37,271 nucleotides of DNA, taken from an uncultured Actinomyces sp. (GTDB lineage Bacteria > Actinomycetota > Actinomycetes > Actinomycetales > Actinomycetaceae). Shown here one piece after another: positions 8,796 to 16,700 of this stretch (the stretch's first letter is position 1; each line of letters opens with the position of its first letter). The stretch is from the NCBI GenBank assembly GCA_938040725.1, contig CALHZX010000136.1, positions 1 to 37,271 of the forward strand, in the 5' to 3' direction. Below the pieces are notes generated by a model. The model was not told where the DNA came from. It searched no databases and was given only the letters and a program-made list of their open reading frames with translations. A program made the translations under genes and the position numbers.

Positions 8796-9644
8796 TTACC
8801 TTTCCAGGCCTCGCACGGTCTGAGAGGCGAAGAGGCACGTCGCTGCCGCGCTGGCCACGTTCAGTGACTCAGCGTCACCCGTCATCGGAATCGACACGAG
8901 CGCGTCGCACAGGCACATCTCGTCACCCGACAGGCCGCGTGCCTCGTTGCCGAACACCCACGCGTGCGACTGGGACAGACGCGAGCGCGCCGACACTCCC
9001 TGCACGAGGAGGTCGGACAGGCTGAGCGAACCGGCCCCACCACTGGTGCCCAACAGGGCCGCGCTGCGACCGTGAATGAGGGCCCGCGCATCCGCGAAGG
9101 ACACGACCTGGCACACCGGAATATGAAATACCGAGCCGGCGCTCGAACGGACGACCTTCGGGCTCGCGGCATCCACCGTGCCCGCAACGGCGACGACGCC
9201 AACGGCGCCGAACGCGTCGGCTGTGCGGATGATCGTACCGACATTGCCGGGATCGCGCCCCTGGGCGAGCACGACAATCGTCTCACCCACGCTCGGCTCG
9301 GGCAGTTCGCGGGAGAGAGCATCCAACGAAGCAACCGCACAGATTCCCTGGGAGTCACCCGACAGAGCCACTGAGACCTCGGCGGTCACGGGATGCACCC
9401 AGCGCGTCACGCGTCGAGCCGCGTCCACGACATCCGCGTGGGTCTCCCACGCATCCTGCCGCACATACACGTCACGCACGCAGGCGCCGCGGTGCGTGAC
9501 AAGTTCGCGAACAGCCTGTGGGCCCTCGACGAGCATCAGGCCCGAACGCGAACGCGCCGAGCGCCCGACCAGACCCGACACCCTGCGCACGCGATCGGCG
9601 CGGGGATTATCGAGAAGGGTCAGGCGCTCGGCAGAAGAGCTCAC
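8796..9644 (-). CDS. TrmH/SpoU-family RNA 2'-O-ribose methyltransferase
   Basis: A 282-residue SAM-dependent methyltransferase with the trefoil-knot SPOUT fold, probably acting on 23S rRNA (TsnR/RlmB-like); the exact nucleotide cannot be read from sequence. The N-terminal about 90 residues resemble the substrate-binding domain (LMLVEGPQAVREL). The three SpoU motifs follow: motif 1 NVGTIIRTADAFGA (134-147) with the catalytic arginine, motif 2 VFGNEARGL (230-238), and motif 3 IPMTGDAESLNVASAA (252-267). The start is a GTG at 9644, 3 bases after the rplT stop codon, with the ribosome site inside the end of rplT, so translation is probably coupled. Location directly after infC-rpmI-rplT is common in actinobacteria and supports a role in ribosome maturation. 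Confidence 0.92.
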   Translation of the reverse strand: MSSSAERLTLLDNPRADRVRRVSGLVGRSARSRSGLMLVEGPQAVRELVTHRGACVRDVYVRQDAWETHADVVDAARRVTRWVHPVTAEVSVALSGDSQGICAVASLDALSRELPEPSVGETIVVLAQGRDPGNVGTIIRTADAFGAVGVVAVAGTVDAASPKVVRSSAGSVFHIPVCQVVSFADARALIHGRSAALLGTSGGAGSLSLSDLLVQGVSARSRLSQSHAWVFGNEARGLSGDEMCLCDALVSIPMTGDAESLNVASAAATCLFASQTVRGLER

Positions 9645-9647
9645 CTA

Positions 9648-10028
9648 TCAGGCCTTGGGGGCGTTGATGTCGGCGGGCAGCGCGTCCTTGGCGACCTTCA
9701 CGAGGGCGTTGAACGCGTTGATGTCACCCACAGCCAGCTCGGCCAGCATGCGGCGGTCAACCTCGACGCCAGCCAGGTTCAGGCCCTGGATGAGGCGGTT
9801 GTAGGTCAGGCCCTGGGCGCGGGAGGCAGCGTTGATGCGCTGGATCCACAGACGACGGAAGTCACCCTTCTTGGCCTTGCGGTCGCGGTAGGAGTAGACG
9901 AAGGAGTGAGTGACCTGCTCCTTGGCCTTGCGGTACATGCGCGAGCGCTGGCCGCGGTAGCCGGAGGCCTGCTCGAGTACGGTACGACGCTTCTTCTTGG
10001 CGTTGACAGAACGCTTAACACGTGCCAT
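9648..10028 (-). CDS. rplT: 50S ribosomal protein L20
   Basis: A 126-residue L20, the usual length, starting MARVKRSVNAKKKRR with the long basic N-terminal extension that threads into 23S rRNA, followed by the globular domain with RLWIQRINAASR and GLTYNRLIQGL. L20 is an early assembly protein of the large subunit. The ATG at 10028 has GAGGAG about 8 bases upstream. It is the third gene of the infC-rpmI-rplT operon, 27 bases after rpmI. In other bacteria L20 represses this operon by binding its messenger RNA; whether it does so here is not known. Confidence 0.98.
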   Translation of the reverse strand: MARVKRSVNAKKKRRTVLEQASGYRGQRSRMYRKAKEQVTHSFVYSYRDRKAKKGDFRRLWIQRINAASRAQGLTYNRLIQGLNLAGVEVDRRMLAELAVGDINAFNALVKVAKDALPADINAPKA

Positions 10029-10055
10029 TTTCTACTGTTCTCCTCTAACTCGAGC

Positions 10056-10250
10056 TCACTGGCCCAGCAGACGCTTGACGCGCTTGACGTCAGCGGTCTC
10101 CAGGACCTGATCGGTCGCCAGACGACGGGTCTTGCGGCTGGACTTGTGCTCCAGCAGGTGGCGGGCGCCGGCCTGCTCGCGCATGATCTTGCCCGAGCCG
10201 GTCGTGCGGAAGCGCTTCTTAGCACCGGAATGAGTCTTGTTCTTCGGCAT
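10056..10250 (-). CDS. rpmI: 50S ribosomal protein L35
   Basis: A 64-residue L35 of standard length, beginning MPKNKTHSGAKKRFRTTGSGK and ending in a VKRVKRLLGQ tail. The protein is strongly basic and sits in the large ribosomal subunit next to L20's assembly neighbourhood. A GAAGGAA sequence precedes the ATG by about 5 bases. It lies between infC (36 bases upstream) and rplT in the conserved operon. Confidence 0.98.
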   Translation of the reverse strand: MPKNKTHSGAKKRFRTTGSGKIMREQAGARHLLEHKSSRKTRRLATDQVLETADVKRVKRLLGQ

Positions 10251-10286
10251 TTCTATTCCTTCGTTGTGAGGCGATGGGTATCGCCG

Positions 10287-10925
10287 TCAGTCCTGTTCGG
10301 CAGCCTTGTCGGCTGCCACTCGGGCCTGGTCCTTGCTGGCGCGCTCGGCGCGCTTGCCCCGACGCTCAGCGCGCTCGGCCTCGCGGCGCTTGCGCTGCTC
10401 GTTCAGGGCGTCAGCCTTGCGCTTGGTGGGTGCCAGCACCATCGTCATGTTGCGCCCGTCCTGACGGGGCATCGACTCGACGGTGGCAAGCTCACCGATT
10501 TCCTCGGCGAGGCGCTGCAGGAGGCGAACGCCAGCCTCGGGGCGAGACTGCTCTCGACCACGGAACATGATCATGACCTTGACCTTGTCGCCGGCGGACA
10601 GGAAGCGCTCCACGTGGCCCTTCTTGACACCGAAGTCATGATCGTCGATCTTCAGTCGGAAGCGGATTTCCTTCAGCTGCGTGTTCGCCTGGTTGCGGCG
10701 AGCATCGCGGGCCTTCTGGGCGGCTTCGTACTTGTACTTGCCGTAATCCATGAGCTTTGCGACGGGCGGCTTAGCGTTCGGCGCAACCTCAACCAGGTCA
10801 AGTCCGGCCTCTTCGGCCAGACGCAGCGCGTCCTCAACTCGGACGACGCCGACCTGTTCACCTCCGGGTCCCACGAGGCGAACCTCGGGGACTCGAATAC
10901 GCTCATTGATGCGAGTCTCGCTGAT
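10287..10925 (-). CDS. infC: Translation initiation factor IF-3, predicted AUC start
   Basis: IF-3 binds the 30S subunit, prevents premature joining with 50S and rejects non-AUG starts. The frame from the first ordinary start (GTG-type, 10874) begins at the family position MGPGGEQVG and lacks the conserved N-terminus. Reading upstream in the same frame, codons for SETRINERIRVPEVRLVG reconstruct it. These begin at an ATC (10923-10925) with AAGGAG exactly 6 bases upstream. No ATG or GTG fits that Shine-Dalgarno site. I therefore place the start at AUC, giving 212 residues. The N-domain runs to about residue 90 and the C-domain (KIDDHDFGVKKGH through VLAPTKRK) to about 180, followed by a charged Lys/Arg/Glu/Ala tail. 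A rare start codon on infC is known in Escherichia coli (AUU), where it lets IF-3 limit its own synthesis. Confidence 0.95.
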   Translation of the reverse strand: MSETRINERIRVPEVRLVGPGGEQVGVVRVEDALRLAEEAGLDLVEVAPNAKPPVAKLMDYGKYKYEAAQKARDARRNQANTQLKEIRFRLKIDDHDFGVKKGHVERFLSAGDKVKVMIMFRGREQSRPEAGVRLLQRLAEEIGELATVESMPRQDGRNMTMVLAPTKRKADALNEQRKRREAERAERRGKRAERASKDQARVAADKAAEQD

Positions 10926-10937
10926 GAGCGGCTCCTT
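10923..10937 (-). promoter_or_regulatory. infC ribosome site and AUC start codon
   Basis: On the minus strand AAGGAG, then a 6-base spacer (CCGCTC), then ATC. The spacing is ideal, and the downstream codons give the conserved IF-3 N-terminus (SETRINERIRV), so the AUC is the likely start. Confidence 0.8.
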
Positions 10938-10964
10938 CCACAGAATCCTTATGCGCGAAACGAA

Positions 10965-10996
10965 AAGCCTCCGTTACGCGACGCGCACGGAGGCTT
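10965..10996 (-). terminator. Leader hairpin upstream of infC, likely attenuator
   Basis: Arms at 10965-10974 and 10987-10996 form a perfect 10-bp stem with a 12-base loop. On the minus-strand transcript the stem is followed directly by TTTTCGTTT, the form of an intrinsic terminator. It ends about 27 bases before the infC Shine-Dalgarno site, inside the infC leader, so it could attenuate the whole infC-rpmI-rplT operon. No competing antiterminator was identified by eye. A 16-base perfect palindrome lies upstream at 11068-11083. Confidence 0.65.
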
Positions 10997-11067
10997 CCAT
11001 AGGATCAACACACACAGGCGTTGACCGCTGAACCCGATCCCCTGCGCATCACCCCTGAGGGCGGCAT

Positions 11068-11083
11068 CCTCTCGCGCGAGAGG
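11068..11083. repeat. 16-base perfect palindrome in the infC upstream region
   Basis: CCTCTCGCGCGAGAGG is its own reverse complement. It lies in the 300-base gap between infC and the SseB-family gene, about 85 bases upstream of the leader terminator. It could fold in the leader RNA or bind a dimeric regulator. The rest of this gap holds no gene; a possible promoter with TTGCGC lies near 11155-11165, but I cannot assign a clear -10. Confidence 0.35.
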
Positions 11084-11225
11084 CGGGTATCCAGGTGGGA
11101 TTTCTCCGCTTGCGTTCCGGGCTCTCGCCCAGACGGTCGTATCCACGATACCAGAAATAGCGCAAGAAAGCCAGACCGGCGATCATTGCACACCTCACGC
11201 TCCGGCGGGTGCATACTGAGCAGGC

Positions 11226-11993
11226 TCAGCGCAGGACAGGCACGATCTCGACTCGGTCCGCCGAGGCTTTCAGGCGCGGGTGGGCACCCACGGCGTTCAA
11301 GGCGGCCGACAACTCGTCTTTCGTTGACGAGGCATCCTCCCCCTGCGCGAATCGCGCGCGGTCGACGGACACGACGACGCGCGTCAGTCCATCACCCGCG
11401 TAGACGATGCCCATGTCGACGATGGCGGGGCACGCGGCGCTGGCCTCGGCAAGCAGAAGCTCACGCAGAGCATCATCACGCCAGGCCGGTAGCCACTCAT
11501 CCCCCTGCGCGAGCGCCGCGACGGCAGGTCGCGGCAACAGCACCGCATCGGTGCCCGGGTTAACGACAATGCGCCCACCAGTCTCGACGAGGGCGGTCAG
11601 CCCGATCGTGCGGAAGTCCAGGGCCATCGGACGGTCCCCAGGTCGGTGGGCAGATAGGGCCTCGGCCGACGAATAGATGGCGAGCGCATCCCCCGCGGGG
11701 GTCTGCGCGCGCACGAAGTCGATCGGGTTGTGTCCGTTTTCTCCGGCGTGAACACCCGTCACGCGCGGGTCCGGCTCGACGTCAATGGGAACGATCACGC
11801 GTTCAAAGACGAGAGCATCGACGAGCGCCTCAAGTCGGGCCGTCCCCGCGTCACTCCCCAGCCCCAGCGCGAGCGCACGAGTGGTACGCGCAAGCCCCTG
11901 ACCGACGTCCGCGCGGTCGTGGCTCATCATCGACAGGCGCTGCGCCAGTCGATTCTTCTGTTCCTCCGTGAGGGAAGGCGGCGTGGGGGTCAT
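11226..11993 (-). CDS. SseB-family protein
   Basis: A 255-residue cytoplasmic protein. The middle (about residues 55-175) fits the SseB N-terminal domain: a DALVFERVIVPID strand, then DFVRAQTPAGDALAIYSSAEALSAH and a segment ending in LPRPAVAALAQG. The C-terminal about 70 residues are probably a second alpha/beta unit (SAACPAIVDMGIVYAG, RVVVSVDRARF). The family is widespread in actinobacteria next to priA and translation genes; its biochemical role is not established, and the name comes from an unrelated Salmonella context. The ATG at 11993 lies 2 bases after the priA stop, with GAGGAG overlapping the end of priA, so it is translationally coupled to priA. It starts with a polar helix (TEEQKNRLAQRLSMM). 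Confidence 0.8.
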   Translation of the reverse strand: MTPTPPSLTEEQKNRLAQRLSMMSHDRADVGQGLARTTRALALGLGSDAGTARLEALVDALVFERVIVPIDVEPDPRVTGVHAGENGHNPIDFVRAQTPAGDALAIYSSAEALSAHRPGDRPMALDFRTIGLTALVETGGRIVVNPGTDAVLLPRPAVAALAQGDEWLPAWRDDALRELLLAEASAACPAIVDMGIVYAGDGLTRVVVSVDRARFAQGEDASSTKDELSAALNAVGAHPRLKASADRVEIVPVLR

Positions 11994-11995
11994 GA

Positions 11996-12715
11996 CTACT
12001 CCTCGTATCCGGCGACATCCAACGCGTCGGCCAGGGTAAATGCGCCCTGGTACAGGGCCTTTCCGACAATCGCACCCTCGATACCAAGAACGCGCAGCGC
12101 CTCGATATCAGCCAGGGAGTTCACCCCACCGGAGGCGATGATGCGGGCGGGAGTGCGGTCCACGACCCGGGCCAACAGGTCCCTGTTTGAGCCATTCATC
12201 TGGCCATCTCGCGTCACGTCGGTGACGACCAGGCGATCCACCCCCGCCTCGTTCAAGGCGTGCAGTGCCTCCCAGACGTTTCCGCCCTCGCCGCAACCTC
12301 CGCGCGCGGCCAGGCGATCACCGCGCACATCCAGGCAGACGGCGACGCACTCGCCGTAGGTCTCAATCGCTTCGCACACGGCGTCAATGTTGCCGAGCGC
12401 CTGCGTCGCGATATTGACGCGCTCGGGTCCCATCGCTAATCCAGCCTCGATGGCGGCGCGGTTCGTGATGCCACCCGACAGTTCGACGCGCACAGGCACC
12501 TCATGGATGACTCGCGCGAGCAGCTCAGAGTTCTCACCGCGACCAAACGCCAGGTCGAGGTCCACGAGATGCACCCAGCGGGCCCCGGCCTCGTGAAACG
12601 AGCGGGCAACATCGATCGGACTCCCCCAGGACCCTTCGTCAATCGCCCCAGAAGACAGACGCACGGCCTGCCCGCCCGTCACGTCAATGGCGGGCAGTAG
12701 CTCAAGAACCGTCAT
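11996..12715 (-). CDS. priA: PriA/HisA-type phosphoribosyl isomerase, substrate range uncertain
   Basis: A 239-residue (beta/alpha)8 isomerase. HisA converts ProFAR to PRFAR in histidine synthesis; actinobacterial PriA also does the TrpF step of tryptophan synthesis. Visible are catalytic Asp11 (LLPAID), Arg19, Ser80-Gly-Gly, the second catalytic aspartate Asp166 (VVTDVTRDGQ) and the phosphate loops IIASGG and GAIVGKAL. In the active-site loop the RGWETDGGDLW of the tuberculosis enzyme, whose Arg143 and Trp145 switch between substrates, is here RGGCGEGGNVW: the arginine is kept (138) but the tryptophan is glycine (140). The enzyme may thus have narrowed specificity. The start overlaps the upstream gene's stop by 4 bases (ATGA). 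An ATG-like start at 12760 would only add a tail inside the upstream gene. No other histidine or tryptophan gene is near. Confidence 0.88.
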   Translation of the reverse strand: MTVLELLPAIDVTGGQAVRLSSGAIDEGSWGSPIDVARSFHEAGARWVHLVDLDLAFGRGENSELLARVIHEVPVRVELSGGITNRAAIEAGLAMGPERVNIATQALGNIDAVCEAIETYGECVAVCLDVRGDRLAARGGCGEGGNVWEALHALNEAGVDRLVVTDVTRDGQMNGSNRDLLARVVDRTPARIIASGGVNSLADIEALRVLGIEGAIVGKALYQGAFTLADALDVAGYEE

Positions 12716-13359
12716 GACTGCTTGCGTCGCAGCCAGCCGAAGGGGCCGCCGCCCTGACAACTGCCGTCGGCAGCCACGGAATCCTTGTAGTCAGCCGGCG
12801 TCGTACGCCCCAGCAGAAGATCCTCCGTCGCCGCGGGCATCGCACCAAGCAGAAGACCTGCGGGAATCGTTTCCTCGGGCTCGCCACTGACGTAACGCTG
12901 AGCGGAAATACGACCCGAGACGCCCGGCTCCACGCCATCACCCTCCACGAGCCAACTCATGAGGGCCACGGCCCCGTACTTCGACAGGTTCGACACCGCG
13001 CGGGCGACTCGGTCCACGGCGTCGGGCATCGGGCGCTGACCGGTGAGCAGGGCATCGAGCTCTTCCTCGTCGGTCGGAGTCGTCTCAACACGCAGCCAGA
13101 CAGCAGTCCAGGGCTTGAGACGGACGATCGACTCGCGCACGCCCGACAACGCGAGCAGCGAATGCAGCGCCTCCGGATAGGAAATCGGGGCGAGCACGAG
13201 GGCAACCGACAGGCGGCCGCCATCCAAGTGCAAGGACTCGTCGACGGGCGTATCGTCCGGGTCGAGGGACGGCAGGGAATCGCCAGCGGTAGGCGATGCA
13301 CCCAGCGATGCAACCAGCGACTGGAACTCCGCATCGATATCGTCGTTGTGAGCGCTCAC
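12712..13359 (-). CDS. Hypothetical protein upstream of priA
   Basis: A 215-residue soluble protein I do not recognise. The N-terminus is acidic and low in complexity (HNDDIDAEF, LDPDDTPVDES). The core (about 45-175) reads as alternating strands and helices with two tryptophans (LKPWTAVWLRVET). The C-terminus ends GGGPFGWLRRKQS, a basic tail. There is no signal peptide or membrane helix. It starts at a GTG at 13359 with GGAGGAG just upstream and ends in a 4-base overlap with priA, so the two are cotranslated, along with the SseB-family gene. The tight coupling suggests a related job, but nothing in the sequence says which. It is divergent from the S4-domain gene across a 94-base gap. Confidence 0.8.
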   Translation of the reverse strand: MSAHNDDIDAEFQSLVASLGASPTAGDSLPSLDPDDTPVDESLHLDGGRLSVALVLAPISYPEALHSLLALSGVRESIVRLKPWTAVWLRVETTPTDEEELDALLTGQRPMPDAVDRVARAVSNLSKYGAVALMSWLVEGDGVEPGVSGRISAQRYVSGEPEETIPAGLLLGAMPAATEDLLLGRTTPADYKDSVAADGSCQGGGPFGWLRRKQS

Positions 13360-13453
13360 CGCTCCTCCTTATACTGTGTGTCTCTCTCCAAGGATACTGT
13401 TGATCCACGAGCGCGCGCGTGATGCGCTCTCCCCTCAGTGAAAGGACCCCGCC

Positions 13454-13684
13454 ATGAGCACCCCGACGATCCCCGTTCACGGGGAGATCAAACTCGGCCA
13501 ATTCGTCAAGCTCGCTTCCCTCGCCGAGGACGGCGCCCAGGCCCGCGAACTCATCCAGGCCGGCGACGTGACCGTCAACGGCGAGGTTGAGACTCGCCGC
13601 GGCCACCACCTCAGCGTCGGCGACCTCGTCGAGGTTGATGCCCCCTGGGGCCGGGCCGCCGCGGTCGTCGGATCCGCCTCCTAA
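13454..13684 (+). CDS. Small S4-domain RNA-binding protein (YbcJ/RqcP-like size class)
   Basis: A 76-residue plus-strand protein that is almost entirely one S4 RNA-binding domain: IKLGQFVKLASLAEDGAQARELIQAGDVTVNGEVETRRGHHLSVGDLVEV. The alpha-L motif and the DVTVNGEVETRRG turn are typical. Short stand-alone S4 proteins bind ribosomal RNA or tRNA, and in some bacteria act in rescue of stalled 50S subunits; which applies here is unknown. The ATG at 13454 has AAAGGA about 7 bases upstream. It is the only plus-strand gene in the left 35 kb, divergent from the priA operon and convergent with dnaE. Confidence 0.88.
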   Translation: MSTPTIPVHGEIKLGQFVKLASLAEDGAQARELIQAGDVTVNGEVETRRGHHLSVGDLVEVDAPWGRAAAVVGSAS

Positions 13685-13703
13685 CCGCCACAGCGAGCGA
13701 CGC

Positions 13704-13730
13704 GAGCCGAGTCCCATCGGGGCCCGGCTC
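13704..13730. terminator. Bidirectional terminator between the S4 gene and dnaE
   Basis: Arms at 13704-13715 and 13719-13730 pair at 11 of 12 positions (one A-C mismatch and one G-T pair) around a 3-base loop, in the 54 bases between two convergent stop codons. On the plus strand it is followed by a weak uridine stretch (TCGTTTC). It can serve both genes. Confidence 0.6.
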
Positions 13731-13738
13731 ACATCGTT

Positions 13739-16700
13739 TCAGGACGAGGTCACGACCCCACCCGCACCGACGACAGCCTTGATATGGCTGAAGAAGGCAC
13801 TCGTCTGCTCGACGCGCAGCTTCGGATCCAGCTCGACAATCGTCGTGCGCCCCGGTTCCGTCAGATGCAGGCGTACCGGGGAACCACCCGGGTAGGACTC
13901 AAGGACGCCACGCAGGTCGGTGAGGAGCTCGGGCGTACACCGCGCGGCCGGCAGACGCAGATCGAGCGGCAGGTCCGCCCCACCCGACAGATCCAGGAGG
14001 GTCATCGACTGGCCGTAGATGGTCATGCCCTCCTCACGCACGTTCACTTTGCCCTCGATCTGAACGATAATGTCCTGAGCGAGGTAGGTCTGGATCGACT
14101 CATAGGAACGCGGGAAGAAGAGCACATCCACCGAACCCGACAGGTCCTCGATCGTCGCAATCGCCCACGCGTTGCCCTGCTTCGTTACCTTCGTCGTCAC
14201 ACCCGACACGAGGCCCGCGATCTTCACGATGCGATCCGCCATCGCCCCATCGGAGCCGACGACCTGGGCGATCTCGTAGTCCTGGTGACGAGCCAGCGCC
14301 GCCTCCACGCCGCGCAGCGGGTGGTCCGAGACGTACAGGCCCAGCATCTCGCGCTCGGCCGCCAGCTTCGTCTTACGGTCGAACTCGGGCAGGTCCGGGA
14401 TGTCGATCGTCAGGCCCGAGCCTGAGTCTTCGTCCTCCCCGAGAGCACCGAAGAGGTCGAACTGCCCGATCGCCTCGTTTCGCTTGACGTCGATGATCGC
14501 GTCCACGGCCTCGTCGCAGCGCGCGAGGAGGGCGCGACGCGTGTGCCCCATCGAGTCGAACGCGCCGGCGCGGATGAGGGACTGGATCGTGCGCTTGTTG
14601 CACACCACCTGGGGCACCTTGTCCAGGAAATCCTGGAACGAGGAGAAACGCCCCTTCTCGGCGCGGGTCTCCACGATCGCATCGACGACCGGGCCACCAA
14701 CATTCTGGATGGCATTCAGACCGAAGCGGATCGCCTCACCGTCAGGCGCGAAGTTACCCATCGACGCATTCACGTCGGGAGGCAGCACCGTAATATCCAT
14801 GTGGCGGCACTCCGCCAGATAGAGCGCACGACGATCCTTGTTGTCCTTCGTCGAGGTCAACAGAGCCGCCATGTACTCCGTCGGATAGTTCGCCTTCAGG
14901 AACGCCGTCCAGTAGGAGACGAGGCCATAGGCCGCCGAGTGTGCCTTGTTGAAGGCGTACGCGGAGAAGGGAACGACGACGTCCCACAGAGCCTTAATCG
15001 ACTCCTCGGAGTAGCCGTTATCGATCATGCCCTGGCGGAAGCCCTTGAACTGCTGGTCCAGGACCTCCTTCTTCTTCTTACCCATCGCCTTACGCAGAAT
15101 GTCTGCCTGACCCAGCGAGTATCCCGCCAGCTTCTGCGCAATCTGCATGACCTGCTCCTGATACACGATCAGACCGAAGGTCGTACCCAGGATGTCCTTA
15201 AGTGGTTCTTTCAGCTCCTGGTGGATAGGAGTAATCTCCTGACGCCCGTTCTTACGCAGCGCGTAGTTCGTGTGCGAGTTCGCGCCCATCGGGCCGGGGC
15301 GATACAGGGCACCGACAGCGGAGATGTCTTCGAAGTTGTCGGGCTTCATGAGCTTGAGGAGGTCGCGCATGCCGCCACCATCAAGCTGGAAGACGCCGAG
15401 AGTCTCACCTCGTCCCAGCAGCTCATACGTCTTCTTATCATCGAAGGCCAGATGATCGAGGTCCGGGTCCGGCTTGCCGTTCAGCGCAATGTTCTCCAGC
15501 GCATCCGACACAACCGTGAGGTTACGCAGGCCCAGGAAGTCCATCTTGAGCAAGCCCAGCGTCTCGCACGTCGGGTAGTCAAACTGGGTGATGATCGCGC
15601 CGTCCTGCGGGCGCTTCATGATCGGGATGATGTCGGTGAGCGTGTGGGAGCTCATGATGACCGCACACGCGTGCACGCCCCACTGACGCGTCAGCCCCTC
15701 CAGGCCGAGCGCGTACTGGACGACCTCGTGCGTGTCGGGATTCTCCTCGTAGAACTTACGGAACTCCGAGGCCTCGGCGTAGCGCTTGTCCTTCTCATCG
15801 AAGATGCCGTGGACCGTAATGTCCTTGCCCATGATCGCCGGAGGCAGAGCCTTGGTGAGCTGCTCGCCGACCTTGAAGTCCTTGCCCAGAATGCGTGCTG
15901 AGTCCTTCAGGGCCTGCTTAGTCTTAATCGTGCCGTAGGTGACGACCTGGCTGATGCGATCCTCGCCGTACTTGCGCTTGACGTAGGCGATGACCTCGTC
16001 GCGCCTACGTTCGTCGAAGTCGACGTCGAAGTCAGGCATGGAGATTCGCTCGGGGTTGAGGAATCGCTCGAAAATCAGGCCGTGATCGAGGGGGTTCAGC
16101 TCGGTGATCTTCATGGCGTAGGCGACCATCGATCCGGCACCCGAGCCTCGACCGGGGCCCACGCGGATGCCCTGTGACTTCGCCCAGTTGATGTAGTCGG
16201 CGACGGTCAGGAAGTAGCCCGGGAAGCCCATCGAAATAATGACGTCTTCCTCGTACTGGGCCTGCTTGCGCACGGCGTCAGGAATGCCGTTCGGGAAACG
16301 GTCACGCAGGCCTCGTTCGACCTCCTTGATGAACCACGAGGTCTTATCCTCCCCCTCGGGGACCGGGAAGTCGGGCATGTAGTTCGCGCCCTCCTTCGTG
16401 GTCGTGAAATGCACGTCGCAGCGCTCGGCGATCTCGAGGGTCGAGTCGCAGGCACCGGGCAGCTCGCTCCACAGGGAACGCATCTCGTCCGAGGGACGGA
16501 TGTAGTAGCCGTCGCCGTCGAACTTGAAGCGATCGGGATCGTTGATGCGCGAACCGGAGTTGATGCACAGGAGCGCGTCCTGGATCTTACGATCGTCGCG
16601 CTTGACGTAGTGCGCGTCGTTCGTGGCCACCAGGGGCGCGTTCATGAGCTTGGCGATCTCGAGGACCTGCTGGTGAGTGCGTCGTTCGATGTCGATGCCA

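Noticed and set aside
9393..11024. Plus-strand open frame of 543 codons across the methyltransferase, rplT, rpmI and infC
   Set aside because: It runs antisense through four conserved genes and their gaps; the product is a low-complexity mirror sequence.
14543..15901. Plus-strand open frame of 452 codons inside dnaE
   Set aside because: Antisense shadow of conserved polymerase coding sequence.
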